Below are positions 17,663-25,493 of a DNA stretch of 64,000 bases, one piece after another. The notes below the pieces were generated by a model, which did not search any database, was not told where the DNA came from, and was given only the letters and a program-made list of their open reading frames with translations. Position 1 is the first letter of the stretch, and the number at the start of each line of letters is the position of its first letter. Origin of the DNA: Acidobacteriota bacterium (lineage in GTDB: Bacteria > Acidobacteriota > Aminicenantia > Aminicenantales > Saccharicenantaceae); the NCBI GenBank assembly GCA_022711665.1, contig JAKLEN010000001.1:497179-561178 (forward strand), in the 5' to 3' direction. The position numbers and the translations under genes are program-made.

Positions 17663-19096
17663 TCAGCGGACGTAGAGCGCGTCCGCCGGGATCTCGTTGG
17701 GGATCTTCAGGGTGACGGCCTGGGTCTTGCCGTTCCTCTCGACGACCGCCTCGAGCTTCCGGCCGAGGTTGGCCTTGATCAGGAGCTTGAACTCCTCGAA
17801 ATCGTCCGCCGCGGTGAACGTCCGCCCGCCCGCGGAGACGACCAGGTCTCCCGGCCGCAGGCCCATCTTCTTGGCCAGGGAGTCGGCCCCGACGACCAGG
17901 AGGAGGAACGGATTGCGGGGATAGGTGTTGACCCCGAGCCGAAAGCCGCTGGGCCGTTCGGCCAGCCCGAGCACGTATCTCTGCTCGAAGGTCAGGAACT
18001 CCCGGAACTTGGCCGATCCGTCCTCCAAAGCTTTCAGGTCCTCCACGAGCCCGGCGATCTGGGTGGAAACGCTCTGGGTCAGGGAATTCGACCTCTTCTG
18101 GGCGTCCTGGGACTGGGCGTCCCAGCTCTTGGCCTGCTGACCGATGACGACGGCCCGGATGAAGCTCTCCGAAGAGGCTTTTTGGTTGGCCAAGATCGGC
18201 ACGATGGCCCGGCCGAGCCGCAGGCGGAGGGCGTCGTCCGTGCGGACCTCGCTCAGGGCCGCCATCGCCGTGTCCAGGCTTTGCTGCATCTGATAGACGA
18301 CTTCCGGGACGCCGTTGAGGAAGCCGTAGCCGCGCGTGATCTCGCCGGCCCAGGCCAGGCAGGCGCTATCCTCGGTGACCGCCATCAGGGCCCGCCCGAT
18401 GCGGGCGTCGATCTCGTCCAGGGGCGCCAGGTTGGCGGCGGCCGCGGCGGCCGGCGCCGCTCCCCACGGCTGGGTCGGGAGGGAGGCGTCGAGCCCGAGG
18501 AGATAGGCGGCCGGAACGGCGAAGGGGGCTGGCTTCCCGTCCTCTTCCTTCATGACCACGATACCGACGACGCTACCCGCGGCGTCGACGACGGGCGCGC
18601 CGTTGCCGGTGTCCGGGACATCCCCGGCCAGGCGAACCCACTTGACGCCGTCGATGACGGAGGTCTCGCCGATCACGGCCGCGACCAAGCCGAAGGCGCC
18701 GTCCTTGACGGCCGGCACTGCGACCGGATTGCCGGCCGGAAGATCGACCGGCTCCATTTTCAGGACCGGCCGGCCGAAGGCCTTGATCCGGACCAAAGCC
18801 ACGTTCCGCTTGGCGTCCTTATCGACGATGCCGGAGCACTCGAACTCCTCGCCGTTGGAGAAGCGGGCGACGGCGCCCCGGCCCTGGGCGACGAGGGGCC
18901 AGGCCGTAGCCAGGAGGCCGTCCTTGACGGTCAGGAAGCCCGTTCCGAGGATCGTCCGGCCGTCGCCGGACTGAACGCTCAGGAGGACGAACGAGGGCAG
19001 GACCTTGCCGCCGATGTCGGGGGGGATCGGCGCCTGGGCGAAAGCCGGGGCGGCCAGGGCCAGGCCCAAGACGGCAAACGTTTTCAGAGCTTTCAT
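17663..19096 (-). CDS. Exported trypsin-fold (HtrA-like) pseudoprotease with PDZ domain
   Basis: A 477-residue exported protein. The signal peptide is MKALKTFAVLGLALAAPAFA. Residues ~30-200 follow the HtrA/DegP protease fold, but each catalytic position is changed. The His loop reads LLATAWPLV (Trp66 for His), the Asp position is Asn98 (KRNVALVRI), and the Ser loop is GNGAPVVD instead of GNSGGPLV. Residues ~205-370 are a helical middle segment. The C-terminal ~90 residues are a PDZ domain (KKMGLRPGDLVVSAGGRTF). The ATG at 19096 was chosen for its signal peptide and a GGAG 9 bp upstream. It is probably a non-catalytic scaffold or chaperone. It lies downstream of etfA after a 105-bp gap. Confidence 0.8.
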   Translation of the reverse strand: MKALKTFAVLGLALAAPAFAQAPIPPDIGGKVLPSFVLLSVQSGDGRTILGTGFLTVKDGLLATAWPLVAQGRGAVARFSNGEEFECSGIVDKDAKRNVALVRIKAFGRPVLKMEPVDLPAGNPVAVPAVKDGAFGLVAAVIGETSVIDGVKWVRLAGDVPDTGNGAPVVDAAGSVVGIVVMKEEDGKPAPFAVPAAYLLGLDASLPTQPWGAAPAAAAAANLAPLDEIDARIGRALMAVTEDSACLAWAGEITRGYGFLNGVPEVVYQMQQSLDTAMAALSEVRTDDALRLRLGRAIVPILANQKASSESFIRAVVIGQQAKSWDAQSQDAQKRSNSLTQSVSTQIAGLVEDLKALEDGSAKFREFLTFEQRYVLGLAERPSGFRLGVNTYPRNPFLLLVVGADSLAKKMGLRPGDLVVSAGGRTFTAADDFEEFKLLIKANLGRKLEAVVERNGKTQAVTLKIPNEIPADALYVR

Positions 19097-19201
19097 GGGC
19101 ATAATCTCCTCGAGCTTTTTTAGTCGCACGAAGCCCGTTCTGTTCGTGATGACGGGAGCGCGCAACGCGCCCTCCGGCCGGAAGGCCGAAGGCGGCCGCC
19201 C

Positions 19202-20179
19202 TCAGTCCTTCAGGGCCTTCTGAAGCTCTTCCTTGAGCTTCGGGACGACCTCGAAGAGATCGCCGAGGATGCCGTAGTCGGCGACCTTGAAGATTGGCGC
19301 TTCCGGGTCCTTGTTGACGGCGACGATGACCTTGGACGACGACATCCCGGCCAGGTGCTGGATGGCGCCGGAGATGCCGACGGCCAGGTAGAGCTGGGGC
19401 GAAACGGTCTTGCCCGTCTGTCCGACCTGGTGCTGGTGGCCGATCCAGCCCGAATCGACGGCCGAGCGCGAGGCGCCCACGGCCGCCCGGGGGAAGATGG
19501 CGGCCAGGTCGCGGAGCAGTGCGAAGGCCTCAGGCCCCTTGAGCCCGCGGCCGCCGGAGACGACAACGTCCGCCTCGGTGACGTCGAGCTCGGCGCTCTC
19601 CTCCTTGAGGATCTCGGCGACCTTGCCCTTGACCGCGCCGTCCGGGACGGCGGCGGCCATCTTCACGATCTCCCCCGTGCCCGGGGCCGGCGGGCCGGCC
19701 GGGAAGACGTTCGGCCGCAGCGAGGCCAGCTGGGGCGAGGACTTCAGCCTGACAGTGAGCAGGGCCTTGCCGGCGTAGATGGGCCGGGTGTATTCGAGGG
19801 CGCCGTCCCTGACCTCGATCCGGGTGCAGTCGGCGGCCAGGGCGACGCCCAGCCGGGCCGCCACCCGCGGCGCCAGGTCCTTGCCCATGGCCGTGGCCGG
19901 GAAGAACAGGGCGGCCGGCTTCGTCTCGGCGGCGAATACGGCCAGGGCGACGGCGTAGGCCTGGGACGAATAATCGGCCAGGGCCGGGTCCTCGAGGACG
20001 TAGACCTTGGCCGCGCCGGCGGCGGCGGCGGTCCCGGCCAGCCCGGCCACGGAAGCGCCCGCCAGGACAGCGGCGGCCGTATCGCCGAGATCGGCGGCCC
20101 GGCGCCGGGCCTCGGCCAGGGTCTCGAGCGAGCTCTTCTTGATCTTTCCGTCGCGGATCTCGAGATATGCGGCGATCAT
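19202..20179 (-). CDS. etfA: Electron transfer flavoprotein alpha subunit
   Basis: The FAD-binding subunit of ETF, which carries electrons between acyl-CoA dehydrogenases or other flavoproteins and the respiratory chain. The 325 residues end in the classic C-terminal FAD domain: [57 protein letters not shown] and [14 protein letters not shown]. It follows etfB by 12 bp. No ETF dehydrogenase or acyl-CoA dehydrogenase is in the window, so the partner is unknown. Its position downstream of fatty-acid genes could be coincidental. Confidence 0.97.
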   Translation of the reverse strand: MIAAYLEIRDGKIKKSSLETLAEARRRAADLGDTAAAVLAGASVAGLAGTAAAAGAAKVYVLEDPALADYSSQAYAVALAVFAAETKPAALFFPATAMGKDLAPRVAARLGVALAADCTRIEVRDGALEYTRPIYAGKALLTVRLKSSPQLASLRPNVFPAGPPAPGTGEIVKMAAAVPDGAVKGKVAEILKEESAELDVTEADVVVSGGRGLKGPEAFALLRDLAAIFPRAAVGASRSAVDSGWIGHQHQVGQTGKTVSPQLYLAVGISGAIQHLAGMSSSKVIVAVNKDPEAPIFKVADYGILGDLFEVVPKLKEELQKALKD

Positions 20180-20191
20180 GCGTCGTCTCCT

Positions 20192-20968
20192 CTAGATGAC
20201 CTTGGCTTCGTCCCGCAGCAGGCGGGCCAGCTCGCGGGCCGTCTCGGCCGGATCGCCCTGCAGGACCTTGCCCGCCTGGCGGGCGGCCGGCACGTCCAGG
20301 CCGGTCACCTCGACCGCGGCGGCCGGCTCGCCGGGACCGAAGCCCAACTCTTCGAGCGTGACCGCGGGCACCGGCTTCTTTTTGGCGGCCATGATGCCCT
20401 TGAGCGTTTCGTAGCGGGGCTCGTTCAGCCCCTTCTGGGCGCTGACTACGGCCGGCAGCGTCAGCACGACCTTCTCCGTGCCGCCCTCGATCTCGCGCAG
20501 GGCGGTGGCCGTGCCGTCTTCGATCGCGAGCTTGGTCACGACGGTGGCCTGGGGCAGGCCCAGGAGCTCGGCCGTCATGGCCGGCACCTGGCTGTTGTCG
20601 GTCCCGACCGCCTGCTTGCCGAAAAGGAGCAGGTCGGCTCCGGGGAGCCTGCGCTCGACCGCCCGGGCGATGATGCGGGCCGTCCGTAGGCCGTCGTAGG
20701 TTTCCGGCGCTTCGTCCTTGACCAGGAGAGCCTCGTCGGCGCCCATGGCCAGGGCCTTGCGCAGGACCGCGGCGGCCTCGTCCCGGCCGACGGAAACGAC
20801 CCGGACCGTGCCGCCCCGGGCCTCCTTGATCCGGAGGGCCTCCTCGACGGCGTATTCGTCGTAGGGGCTGATGACAAAGTTCAGGCCGTCCTCGGCGACG
20901 GCGTTCTGCTGGATGCGGATGCGCGATTCGGTGTCGGGCACGCGCTTGATGAAGACGCAAATGTTCAT
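20192..20968 (-). CDS. etfB: Electron transfer flavoprotein beta subunit
   Basis: The AMP-binding subunit of ETF, forming a heterodimer with EtfA. It is 258 residues. NICVFIKRVPDTESRI is the standard N terminus, followed by VISPYDEYAVEEALRIKE, a central PGADLLLFGKQAVGTDNSQVP loop for AMP, LGLPQATVV, and LTLPAVVSAQKGLNEPRY. The chosen ATG (20968) has GGAGGAGAAAC just upstream; the apparent earlier ATG lies inside that ribosome-binding site. The 53-bp gap to fabF leaves open whether etfBA is part of the fab transcript. Confidence 0.96.
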   Translation of the reverse strand: MNICVFIKRVPDTESRIRIQQNAVAEDGLNFVISPYDEYAVEEALRIKEARGGTVRVVSVGRDEAAAVLRKALAMGADEALLVKDEAPETYDGLRTARIIARAVERRLPGADLLLFGKQAVGTDNSQVPAMTAELLGLPQATVVTKLAIEDGTATALREIEGGTEKVVLTLPAVVSAQKGLNEPRYETLKGIMAAKKKPVPAVTLEELGFGPGEPAAAVEVTGLDVPAARQAGKVLQGDPAETARELARLLRDEAKVI

Positions 20969-21021
20969 ATGTTTCTCCTCCATGGCGGCCGGGCCGCCCG
21001 CGCCGGTCCGGCCGGCCCGTC

Positions 21022-22284
21022 TCAGGGCCGCTCGAACCTTTTCAGGACCAGCGCGGCGTTGGTCCCGCCGAAGCCGAACGAGTTGCTCAGGCCGTGCCTG
21101 ATCTCGGCCGGGCGGGCCGCGTTCGGGACGTAGTCGAGGTCGCAGTCGGGATCGGGGAACTCGTAGTTGATGGTCGGCGGCATGACTTGGTGGTGGAGGA
21201 CCAGGGCGGTGATGCCGGCCTCCAGGCCGCCGGCCGCGCCCAGCAGGTGGCCGGTCATGGACTTGGTCGAGTTGACGGCCAGCCGGCGGGCCTGGTCGCC
21301 GAAGACCGCCTTGACCGCCGCCGTCTCCGTCTTGTCGTTGAGCTCGGTCGAAGTGCCGTGGGCGTTGATGTACTGGACCTCCTCGGGCCGCAGCCCGGCG
21401 TCCTCGAGGGCCCGCCGCATGACCCGGATGGCGCCGTCGCCGTCTGGGGCGGGCGCGGCGACGTGGTAGGCGTCGCTGGTCATGCCGTAGCCGACGACCT
21501 CGGCGTAGATGCGGGCGTTCCGGCGCAGGGCCCGGCCGAGCTCCTCGAGGACGAGGACGCCGGCGCCTTCGCCCATGACGAAGCCGTCGCGCTTGGCGTC
21601 GAAGGGCCGTGAGGCCCGGGTCGGCTCGTCGTTCCGCTCCGACAGGGCCTTGATGGCGGTGAACCCGGCCAGGCTAAGGGGGGTCAGGGGCGCCTCGGCC
21701 CCGCCGGCGATCATGATGTCGGCCTCGCCCCGGGCGATGATCCGGAACGAGTCGCCGATGGCGTGGCTGCCGGTGCTGCAGGCCGTGGCGTTGGCGCAGT
21801 TGGGGCCCTTGGCCCCGAAGCGGATGGAGATCTGGCCCGAGGCCTCGTTGATGATCGTCTGGATAAGGAAGAAGGGCGAAACCCGGTCGGGGCCCTTCTC
21901 CCAGAGGACCTTGAGGTTCTCCTCGATGGAGCCCAGCCCGCCGATGCCCGAGCCGACGTAGGTGCCGGCCCGGTCGCTCGCGAGGTCGGCGGCCGGCAGG
22001 CCCGAGTCGGCCACGGCCAGCTCGGCGGCGGCCACGCCGTAGCGGATGAAGAGGTCCATCTTGCGGACCTCCTTGCGGTCGATGAACGCCAGCGGGTCGA
22101 AGTCCTTGACCTCGCCGCCGAAACGGGTCGAGTAGCGCGAGACGTCGAAGCGGGTCAGGGGGGCAATGCCGCTCTCGCCGCGGAGGAGGGCCTGCCAAGT
22201 CTTGACGGTCCCCGTGCCCAGCGGCGACACCAGGCCCACTCCTGTGACGACGACCCGGCGTCCGGGATGGTTCTCCCTGTTCAT
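21022..22284 (-). CDS. fabF: 3-oxoacyl-[acyl-carrier-protein] synthase II
   Basis: Elongating condensing enzyme of type II fatty-acid synthesis. The 420 residues have the thiolase-fold Cys-His-His triad: NATACSTGSHAIGD with the nucleophile Cys, YINAHGTSTELND and KSMTGHLLGAAGG. N-terminal RVVVTGVGLVSPLGTG and C-terminal NSFGFGGTNAALVLKRF are typical. It lies 40 bp after acpP. No other ketosynthase (fabH, fabB) is seen in the cluster. Confidence 0.97.
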   Translation of the reverse strand: MNRENHPGRRVVVTGVGLVSPLGTGTVKTWQALLRGESGIAPLTRFDVSRYSTRFGGEVKDFDPLAFIDRKEVRKMDLFIRYGVAAAELAVADSGLPAADLASDRAGTYVGSGIGGLGSIEENLKVLWEKGPDRVSPFFLIQTIINEASGQISIRFGAKGPNCANATACSTGSHAIGDSFRIIARGEADIMIAGGAEAPLTPLSLAGFTAIKALSERNDEPTRASRPFDAKRDGFVMGEGAGVLVLEELGRALRRNARIYAEVVGYGMTSDAYHVAAPAPDGDGAIRVMRRALEDAGLRPEEVQYINAHGTSTELNDKTETAAVKAVFGDQARRLAVNSTKSMTGHLLGAAGGLEAGITALVLHHQVMPPTINYEFPDPDCDLDYVPNAARPAEIRHGLSNSFGFGGTNAALVLKRFERP

Positions 22285-22324
22285 GGGGCGAACAGTCCTG
22301 GAGTCAGAGGAACGGAGCGGCGGG

Positions 22325-22567
22325 CTACTTGGCGTGCCCCGCGATATAATCGATGGCCTTGCCGACCGTGGTCAGCTTCTCGGCCTGGTCGTCGGGGATG
22401 TCCAATCCGAACTCGTCCTCCAGGGCCATGACCAGCTCGACGGTGTCCAGAGAGTCGGCGCCGAGATCATCGATGAAGGACGCGTCCTCCGTGACCTGCT
22501 CCTCGCTGATGCTCAGCTTGTCCGAAACGATCGCCCTGACCTTCTTGAGCAGCTCGTCTCTTTGCAT
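22325..22567 (-). CDS. acpP: Acyl carrier protein
   Basis: An acidic 80-residue carrier protein of type II fatty-acid synthesis. The phosphopantetheine attachment site is Ser39 in [16 protein letters not shown]. Helices 1 and 3 are as expected ([20 protein letters not shown]). A purine-rich ribosome-binding site precedes the ATG. Located between fabG and fabF, the normal place. Confidence 0.97.
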   Translation of the reverse strand: MQRDELLKKVRAIVSDKLSISEEQVTEDASFIDDLGADSLDTVELVMALEDEFGLDIPDDQAEKLTTVGKAIDYIAGHAK

Positions 22568-22613
22568 CGTGTCCTCCTAGCAAGATTTCATGGATGATAA
22601 CGGTCCGTCCGTA

Positions 22614-23357
22614 TCACATATACATGCCGCCGTTCACGCTGACCACCTGGCCGGTGATGTAGGCTGCGTCGTCGGAGAGCAGGAATTTTACCGCATTCGC
22701 CACGTCTATGGGAAGCCCGAATTTTTTCAGGGGGATGAGGTCCAGGTAGGTCTTGCGGACGGCCTCGGGCAGGGCCCCGGTCATGGCCGACTCGATGAAC
22801 CCCGGGGCGACGGCGTTGACGGTGATGGCGCGGCTGCCGACCTCGCGGGCCAGGGACTTGGCGAAGGCTATGACCGCGGCCTTGGAGGCGGCGTAGTTCG
22901 TCTGGCCGGCGTTGCCCATCTGCCCCGCGACCGAGGCGATGTTGACGATCCGGCCGTAGCGGGCGCCGATCATGGTCCGCAGGACGGCCCGGGAGAAGTT
23001 GAACGTCCCCTTGAGGTTGACCCGCAGGACGGCATCCCAGTCCTCCTCCTTCATGCGCATGAGGAGGGTGTCCCGGGTGATGCCGGCGTTGTTGACCAGG
23101 TGGTCGATCCGGCCGTGGGCCGCGGCCACGGCGGCCGCGACGCGATCGGCCGCGGCCGGGTCGCAGACATCGGCGTCGCGGGCCTCGGCCCGTCCGCCGG
23201 ATTCGGCGATCGACCGGGCCACGGCCTCGAGCTTGTCCTTCTGTATATCGACCAGGACGACCGCGGCCCCTTCGGCCGCCAGCTCGCGGGCGATCGTCTC
23301 GCCGATGCCCTGGGACGCCCCGGTAACGATCGAGACCCGGCCTTCGAAGCGCTTCAT
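22614..23357 (-). CDS. fabG: 3-oxoacyl-[acyl-carrier-protein] reductase
   Basis: NADPH-dependent short-chain dehydrogenase reducing 3-oxoacyl-ACP. It is 247 residues. It has the Rossmann motif VTGASQGIGETIA, LVNNAGITRDTLL, the Ser-Tyr-Lys set in ASVAGQMGNAGQTNYAASKA, and the C-terminal YITGQVVSVNGGMYM typical of FabG. Its ATG overlaps the plsX stop (ATGA). In many bacteria fabH and fabD sit between plsX and fabG; here they are absent. Confidence 0.97.
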   Translation of the reverse strand: MKRFEGRVSIVTGASQGIGETIARELAAEGAAVVLVDIQKDKLEAVARSIAESGGRAEARDADVCDPAAADRVAAAVAAAHGRIDHLVNNAGITRDTLLMRMKEEDWDAVLRVNLKGTFNFSRAVLRTMIGARYGRIVNIASVAGQMGNAGQTNYAASKAAVIAFAKSLAREVGSRAITVNAVAPGFIESAMTGALPEAVRKTYLDLIPLKKFGLPIDVANAVKFLLSDDAAYITGQVVSVNGGMYM

Positions 23358-24367
23358 GCGGCGTCTCCTCTCAGGACATGCTCGTAGCGGAGGATCTCGG
23401 CCTGGATCTTGGACTGGACCCCGTTGGCGACGAACTCCCGGGCCCGGGCGATGGCGTTGCGCACCGCGGCCGGGTTGGACCGGCCGTGGCCGATGATGCA
23501 GACGCCGTCGAGGCCGAGCAGCTGGGCGCCGCCGTATTCCGTATAATCGATCCTCTTGTAGACCCGCTTGAGGTGCCGCTTCATCAGGAGATAGCCGAGC
23601 TTGGCGAAGATGTTCTTGGTGATCTCGCTTCGGGCCATGGACATGACGCTCTGGACGACGCCCTCCGAGGTCTTGAGGGCGACGTTCCCGGTGAAGCCGT
23701 CGCTGACGACGACGTCGACGACGCCGGCGAACAGGTCCTTGCCCTCGACGTTGCCGACGAAGCGCAGGGGCGCGGCCTGGAGGCGGTCGAAAGCCTCCTT
23801 GACCAGGTCGTTGCCCTTGCCTTCCTCCTCGCCGATGCTCATCAGCCCGATGCGCGGCTCGGCCACGCCGGCCACGGCCTCCATGAAGATCTTGCCCATG
23901 ATGGCGAACTGGACGAGGTTGTGGGGCTGGCAGTTGGCGTTGGCCCCGACGTCGAGGAGCAGCGTCTGCCCCTCGACCCCGGGCACCAGGAGGGCCAGGG
24001 CCGGCCGGTCCACGCCCTTGAGGGCGCCCAGGACGTCCCGGGAGATGTAGACGACCGCCCCGGTGTTGCCCATGCTGACGAAGGCGTCGGCCCGCCCGTC
24101 CTTGACGAGCTGGGCCGCGACCCGGATCGAGGAGGCCTTCTTCTTGCGGAAGGACAGCAGGCCTTCGGCCATGCCGATGGCTTCGGGGGCGTCGACGACG
24201 GTCAGGCCGGCCGGCAGGGAGCCGTGGCGGTCGAGCTCGCGGCGGATGGCGCTTTCGAGGCCGACGAGGATGATGTCGCCGCCCAGGTCATGGACGGCGT
24301 TCAAGGCTCCCGGTACGGTCGCCTTCGGCCCGAAATCCCCCCCCATGGCGTCGACGGCGATCTTCAT
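23354..24367 (-). CDS. plsX: Phosphate acyltransferase
   Basis: Makes acyl-phosphate from acyl-ACP for phospholipid synthesis by the PlsX/PlsY route. The 337 residues begin KIAVDAMGGDFGP, which fixes the start at 24367; the upstream in-frame extension has no family similarity. Other features are RKKKASSIRVAAQLVKDG, AFVSMGNTGAVVYIS, DVGANANCQPHNLVQFAIMG, VVSDGFTGNVALKTSEG and GLDGVCIIGHGRSNPAAVRN. It lies 14 bp after rpmF, as in many bacteria. Confidence 0.97.
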   Translation of the reverse strand: MKIAVDAMGGDFGPKATVPGALNAVHDLGGDIILVGLESAIRRELDRHGSLPAGLTVVDAPEAIGMAEGLLSFRKKKASSIRVAAQLVKDGRADAFVSMGNTGAVVYISRDVLGALKGVDRPALALLVPGVEGQTLLLDVGANANCQPHNLVQFAIMGKIFMEAVAGVAEPRIGLMSIGEEEGKGNDLVKEAFDRLQAAPLRFVGNVEGKDLFAGVVDVVVSDGFTGNVALKTSEGVVQSVMSMARSEITKNIFAKLGYLLMKRHLKRVYKRIDYTEYGGAQLLGLDGVCIIGHGRSNPAAVRNAIARAREFVANGVQSKIQAEILRYEHVLRGDAA

Positions 24368-24381
24368 GAGCGCCGCCCGGG

Positions 24382-24564
24382 TCAGTCTTCCGACCCTGCC
24401 GTCACCTGCCGTCCCTTGTAGTAGCCGCACTCGGGGCAGGCCCGATGGGGCAGCTTGGGTGTGCCGCACTTGGGACAGACGGAGAAGGTGGGCGTGGTCA
24501 GCCCGTCGTGGGAGCGGCGCTTCCCTTTTCTCGTCGGCGAATGGCGTCTCTTTGGATTAGGCAT
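24382..24564 (-). CDS. rpmF: 50S ribosomal protein L32 (zinc form)
   Basis: A 60-residue basic ribosomal protein: MPNPKRRHSPTRKGKRRSHD at the N terminus, then a zinc ribbon CPKC...CPEC (C-plus form). It is located directly between yceD and plsX, its usual place. The ATG directly abuts the yceD stop codon. Confidence 0.97.
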   Translation of the reverse strand: MPNPKRRHSPTRKGKRRSHDGLTTPTFSVCPKCGTPKLPHRACPECGYYKGRQVTAGSED

Positions 24565-25083
24565 TTAACTCTTGTCTCTCACGGGAAGTTTGAGCTTATT
24601 CCAACGGGGATTGGATTCCTTGACCAGGCAGGAACAGTGGGCGTCGCGGATGATCTCGCCGCAGACGGCGCAGATGCCCTCGCAGTCCGGCGAGCACAGG
24701 GGCTTGGCCGGGAAGGTCAGATTCAGCTGTTCCAGGATGACGGCCCGCAGGTCGAGCTGTCGGTCGCTGTAGAACATCTGGTCGATCTTCTCGTCGCTCA
24801 GCTCCTCGGACAGGGCGTCCACGTCCTCGGGCAGGTAGACGAGATCGAACCGGCTGGCGACCGGGAACTCGAACGGCGTCAGGCAGCGGGAGCAGACGAA
24901 GCTCAGCCGGGCCGTGACCTGGCCCTGGACGTAGACTTCGTCGCCGGCCAGCCGGACGGTGACGTCGGCGTGGGCCGGCTCCAGGAAGACCGCGTTTTCC
25001 TCGACCAGGTCCAGGCTCAGGAACTCGAAGTCCCGGGAGACCCGGAGGCCCTCCTTGGGGAGGCGGTCGATATCGATAAGCAT
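24565..25083 (-). CDS. yceD: YceD/DUF177 family protein
   Basis: The YceD (DUF177) protein almost always found just before rpmF. It is linked to 23S rRNA or ribosome assembly in E. coli and plants; its exact role is open. The 172 residues include FVCSRCLTPFEFPV, the acidic stretch PEDVDALSEELSDEKID, RAVILEQLNLTFPAKPLC, and CEGICAVCGE near the C terminus. I chose the ATG at 25083 (MLIDIDRLPKEG); an ATG 8 codons upstream is possible. It is the first gene of the yceD-rpmF-plsX-fabG-acpP-fabF operon, 32 nt after the predicted transcription start. Confidence 0.93.
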   Translation of the reverse strand: MLIDIDRLPKEGLRVSRDFEFLSLDLVEENAVFLEPAHADVTVRLAGDEVYVQGQVTARLSFVCSRCLTPFEFPVASRFDLVYLPEDVDALSEELSDEKIDQMFYSDRQLDLRAVILEQLNLTFPAKPLCSPDCEGICAVCGEIIRDAHCSCLVKESNPRWNKLKLPVRDKS

Positions 25084-25121
25084 GGCACTATCCACTGGAA
25101 ACCTCACAAAATTGTCAATTC

Positions 25122-25149
25122 ATTATAACAGCCGCCCAAGGGATGTCAA
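25122..25149 (-). promoter_or_regulatory. Consensus promoter of the yceD-rpmF-plsX-fab operon
   Basis: On the minus strand, a perfect TTGACA (25144-25149) and perfect TATAAT (25122-25127) are separated by 16 bp. A start near 25115 gives a ~32-nt leader to the ATG at 25083. It is one of the strongest-looking promoters in the window. Confidence 0.8.
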
Positions 25150-25211
25150 ATAGGCCCGCGGTTCGGCCCGGGGGAGCGGACGGAGGGGCGGCCGGGACGA
25201 GCGGCCCGGGC

Positions 25212-25239
25212 TTGAATCCGGGGCCCCGCCCCGTATAAA
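25212..25239 (+). promoter_or_regulatory. Promoter of the 81-residue gene and polA
   Basis: TTGAAT (25212-25217) and TATAAA (25234-25239) are spaced 16 bp apart. The ATG at 25248 is 8 bp past the -10 box, so the mRNA would have almost no leader. Confidence 0.55.
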
Positions 25240-25247
25240 ATGGGGGC

Positions 25248-25493
25248 ATGGCCGGATACGACACCCGGGTCGATTACAAGGGACAGGCCTACATCGTCCA
25301 GACCCAGGACAAGGGCCCCGGGGCTCAATACATAGAATCGCTCATCTACCGGGCGGGCCAGCTGCTGGCCTCCAAGAGGTCCTTCTACACGGCTTTCCTG
25401 GGGCTGCCCGACGCCGCCGAGCGCATCGCCCGGCAGATGGAGGAGCAGCACAAGACCATCCTGGGCCAGATCGTCGAAGGCAGGTACGACTGA
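25248..25493 (+). CDS. Conserved-looking hypothetical protein, 81 residues
   Basis: A small soluble protein of unknown function. The N-terminal half is beta-rich (DYKGQAYIVQTQDKGPGAQ) and the C-terminal half is helical (ESLIYRAGQLLASKRSFY and AERIARQMEEQHKTILGQI). No metal motif, signal peptide or membrane segment is seen. It sits 8 bp after a promoter-like -10 box and its stop overlaps the proposed polA start codon (CTGA), which supports both reading frames. It may be translationally coupled to polA. No family is named because I do not recognise one with certainty. Confidence 0.75.
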   Translation: MAGYDTRVDYKGQAYIVQTQDKGPGAQYIESLIYRAGQLLASKRSFYTAFLGLPDAAERIARQMEEQHKTILGQIVEGRYD

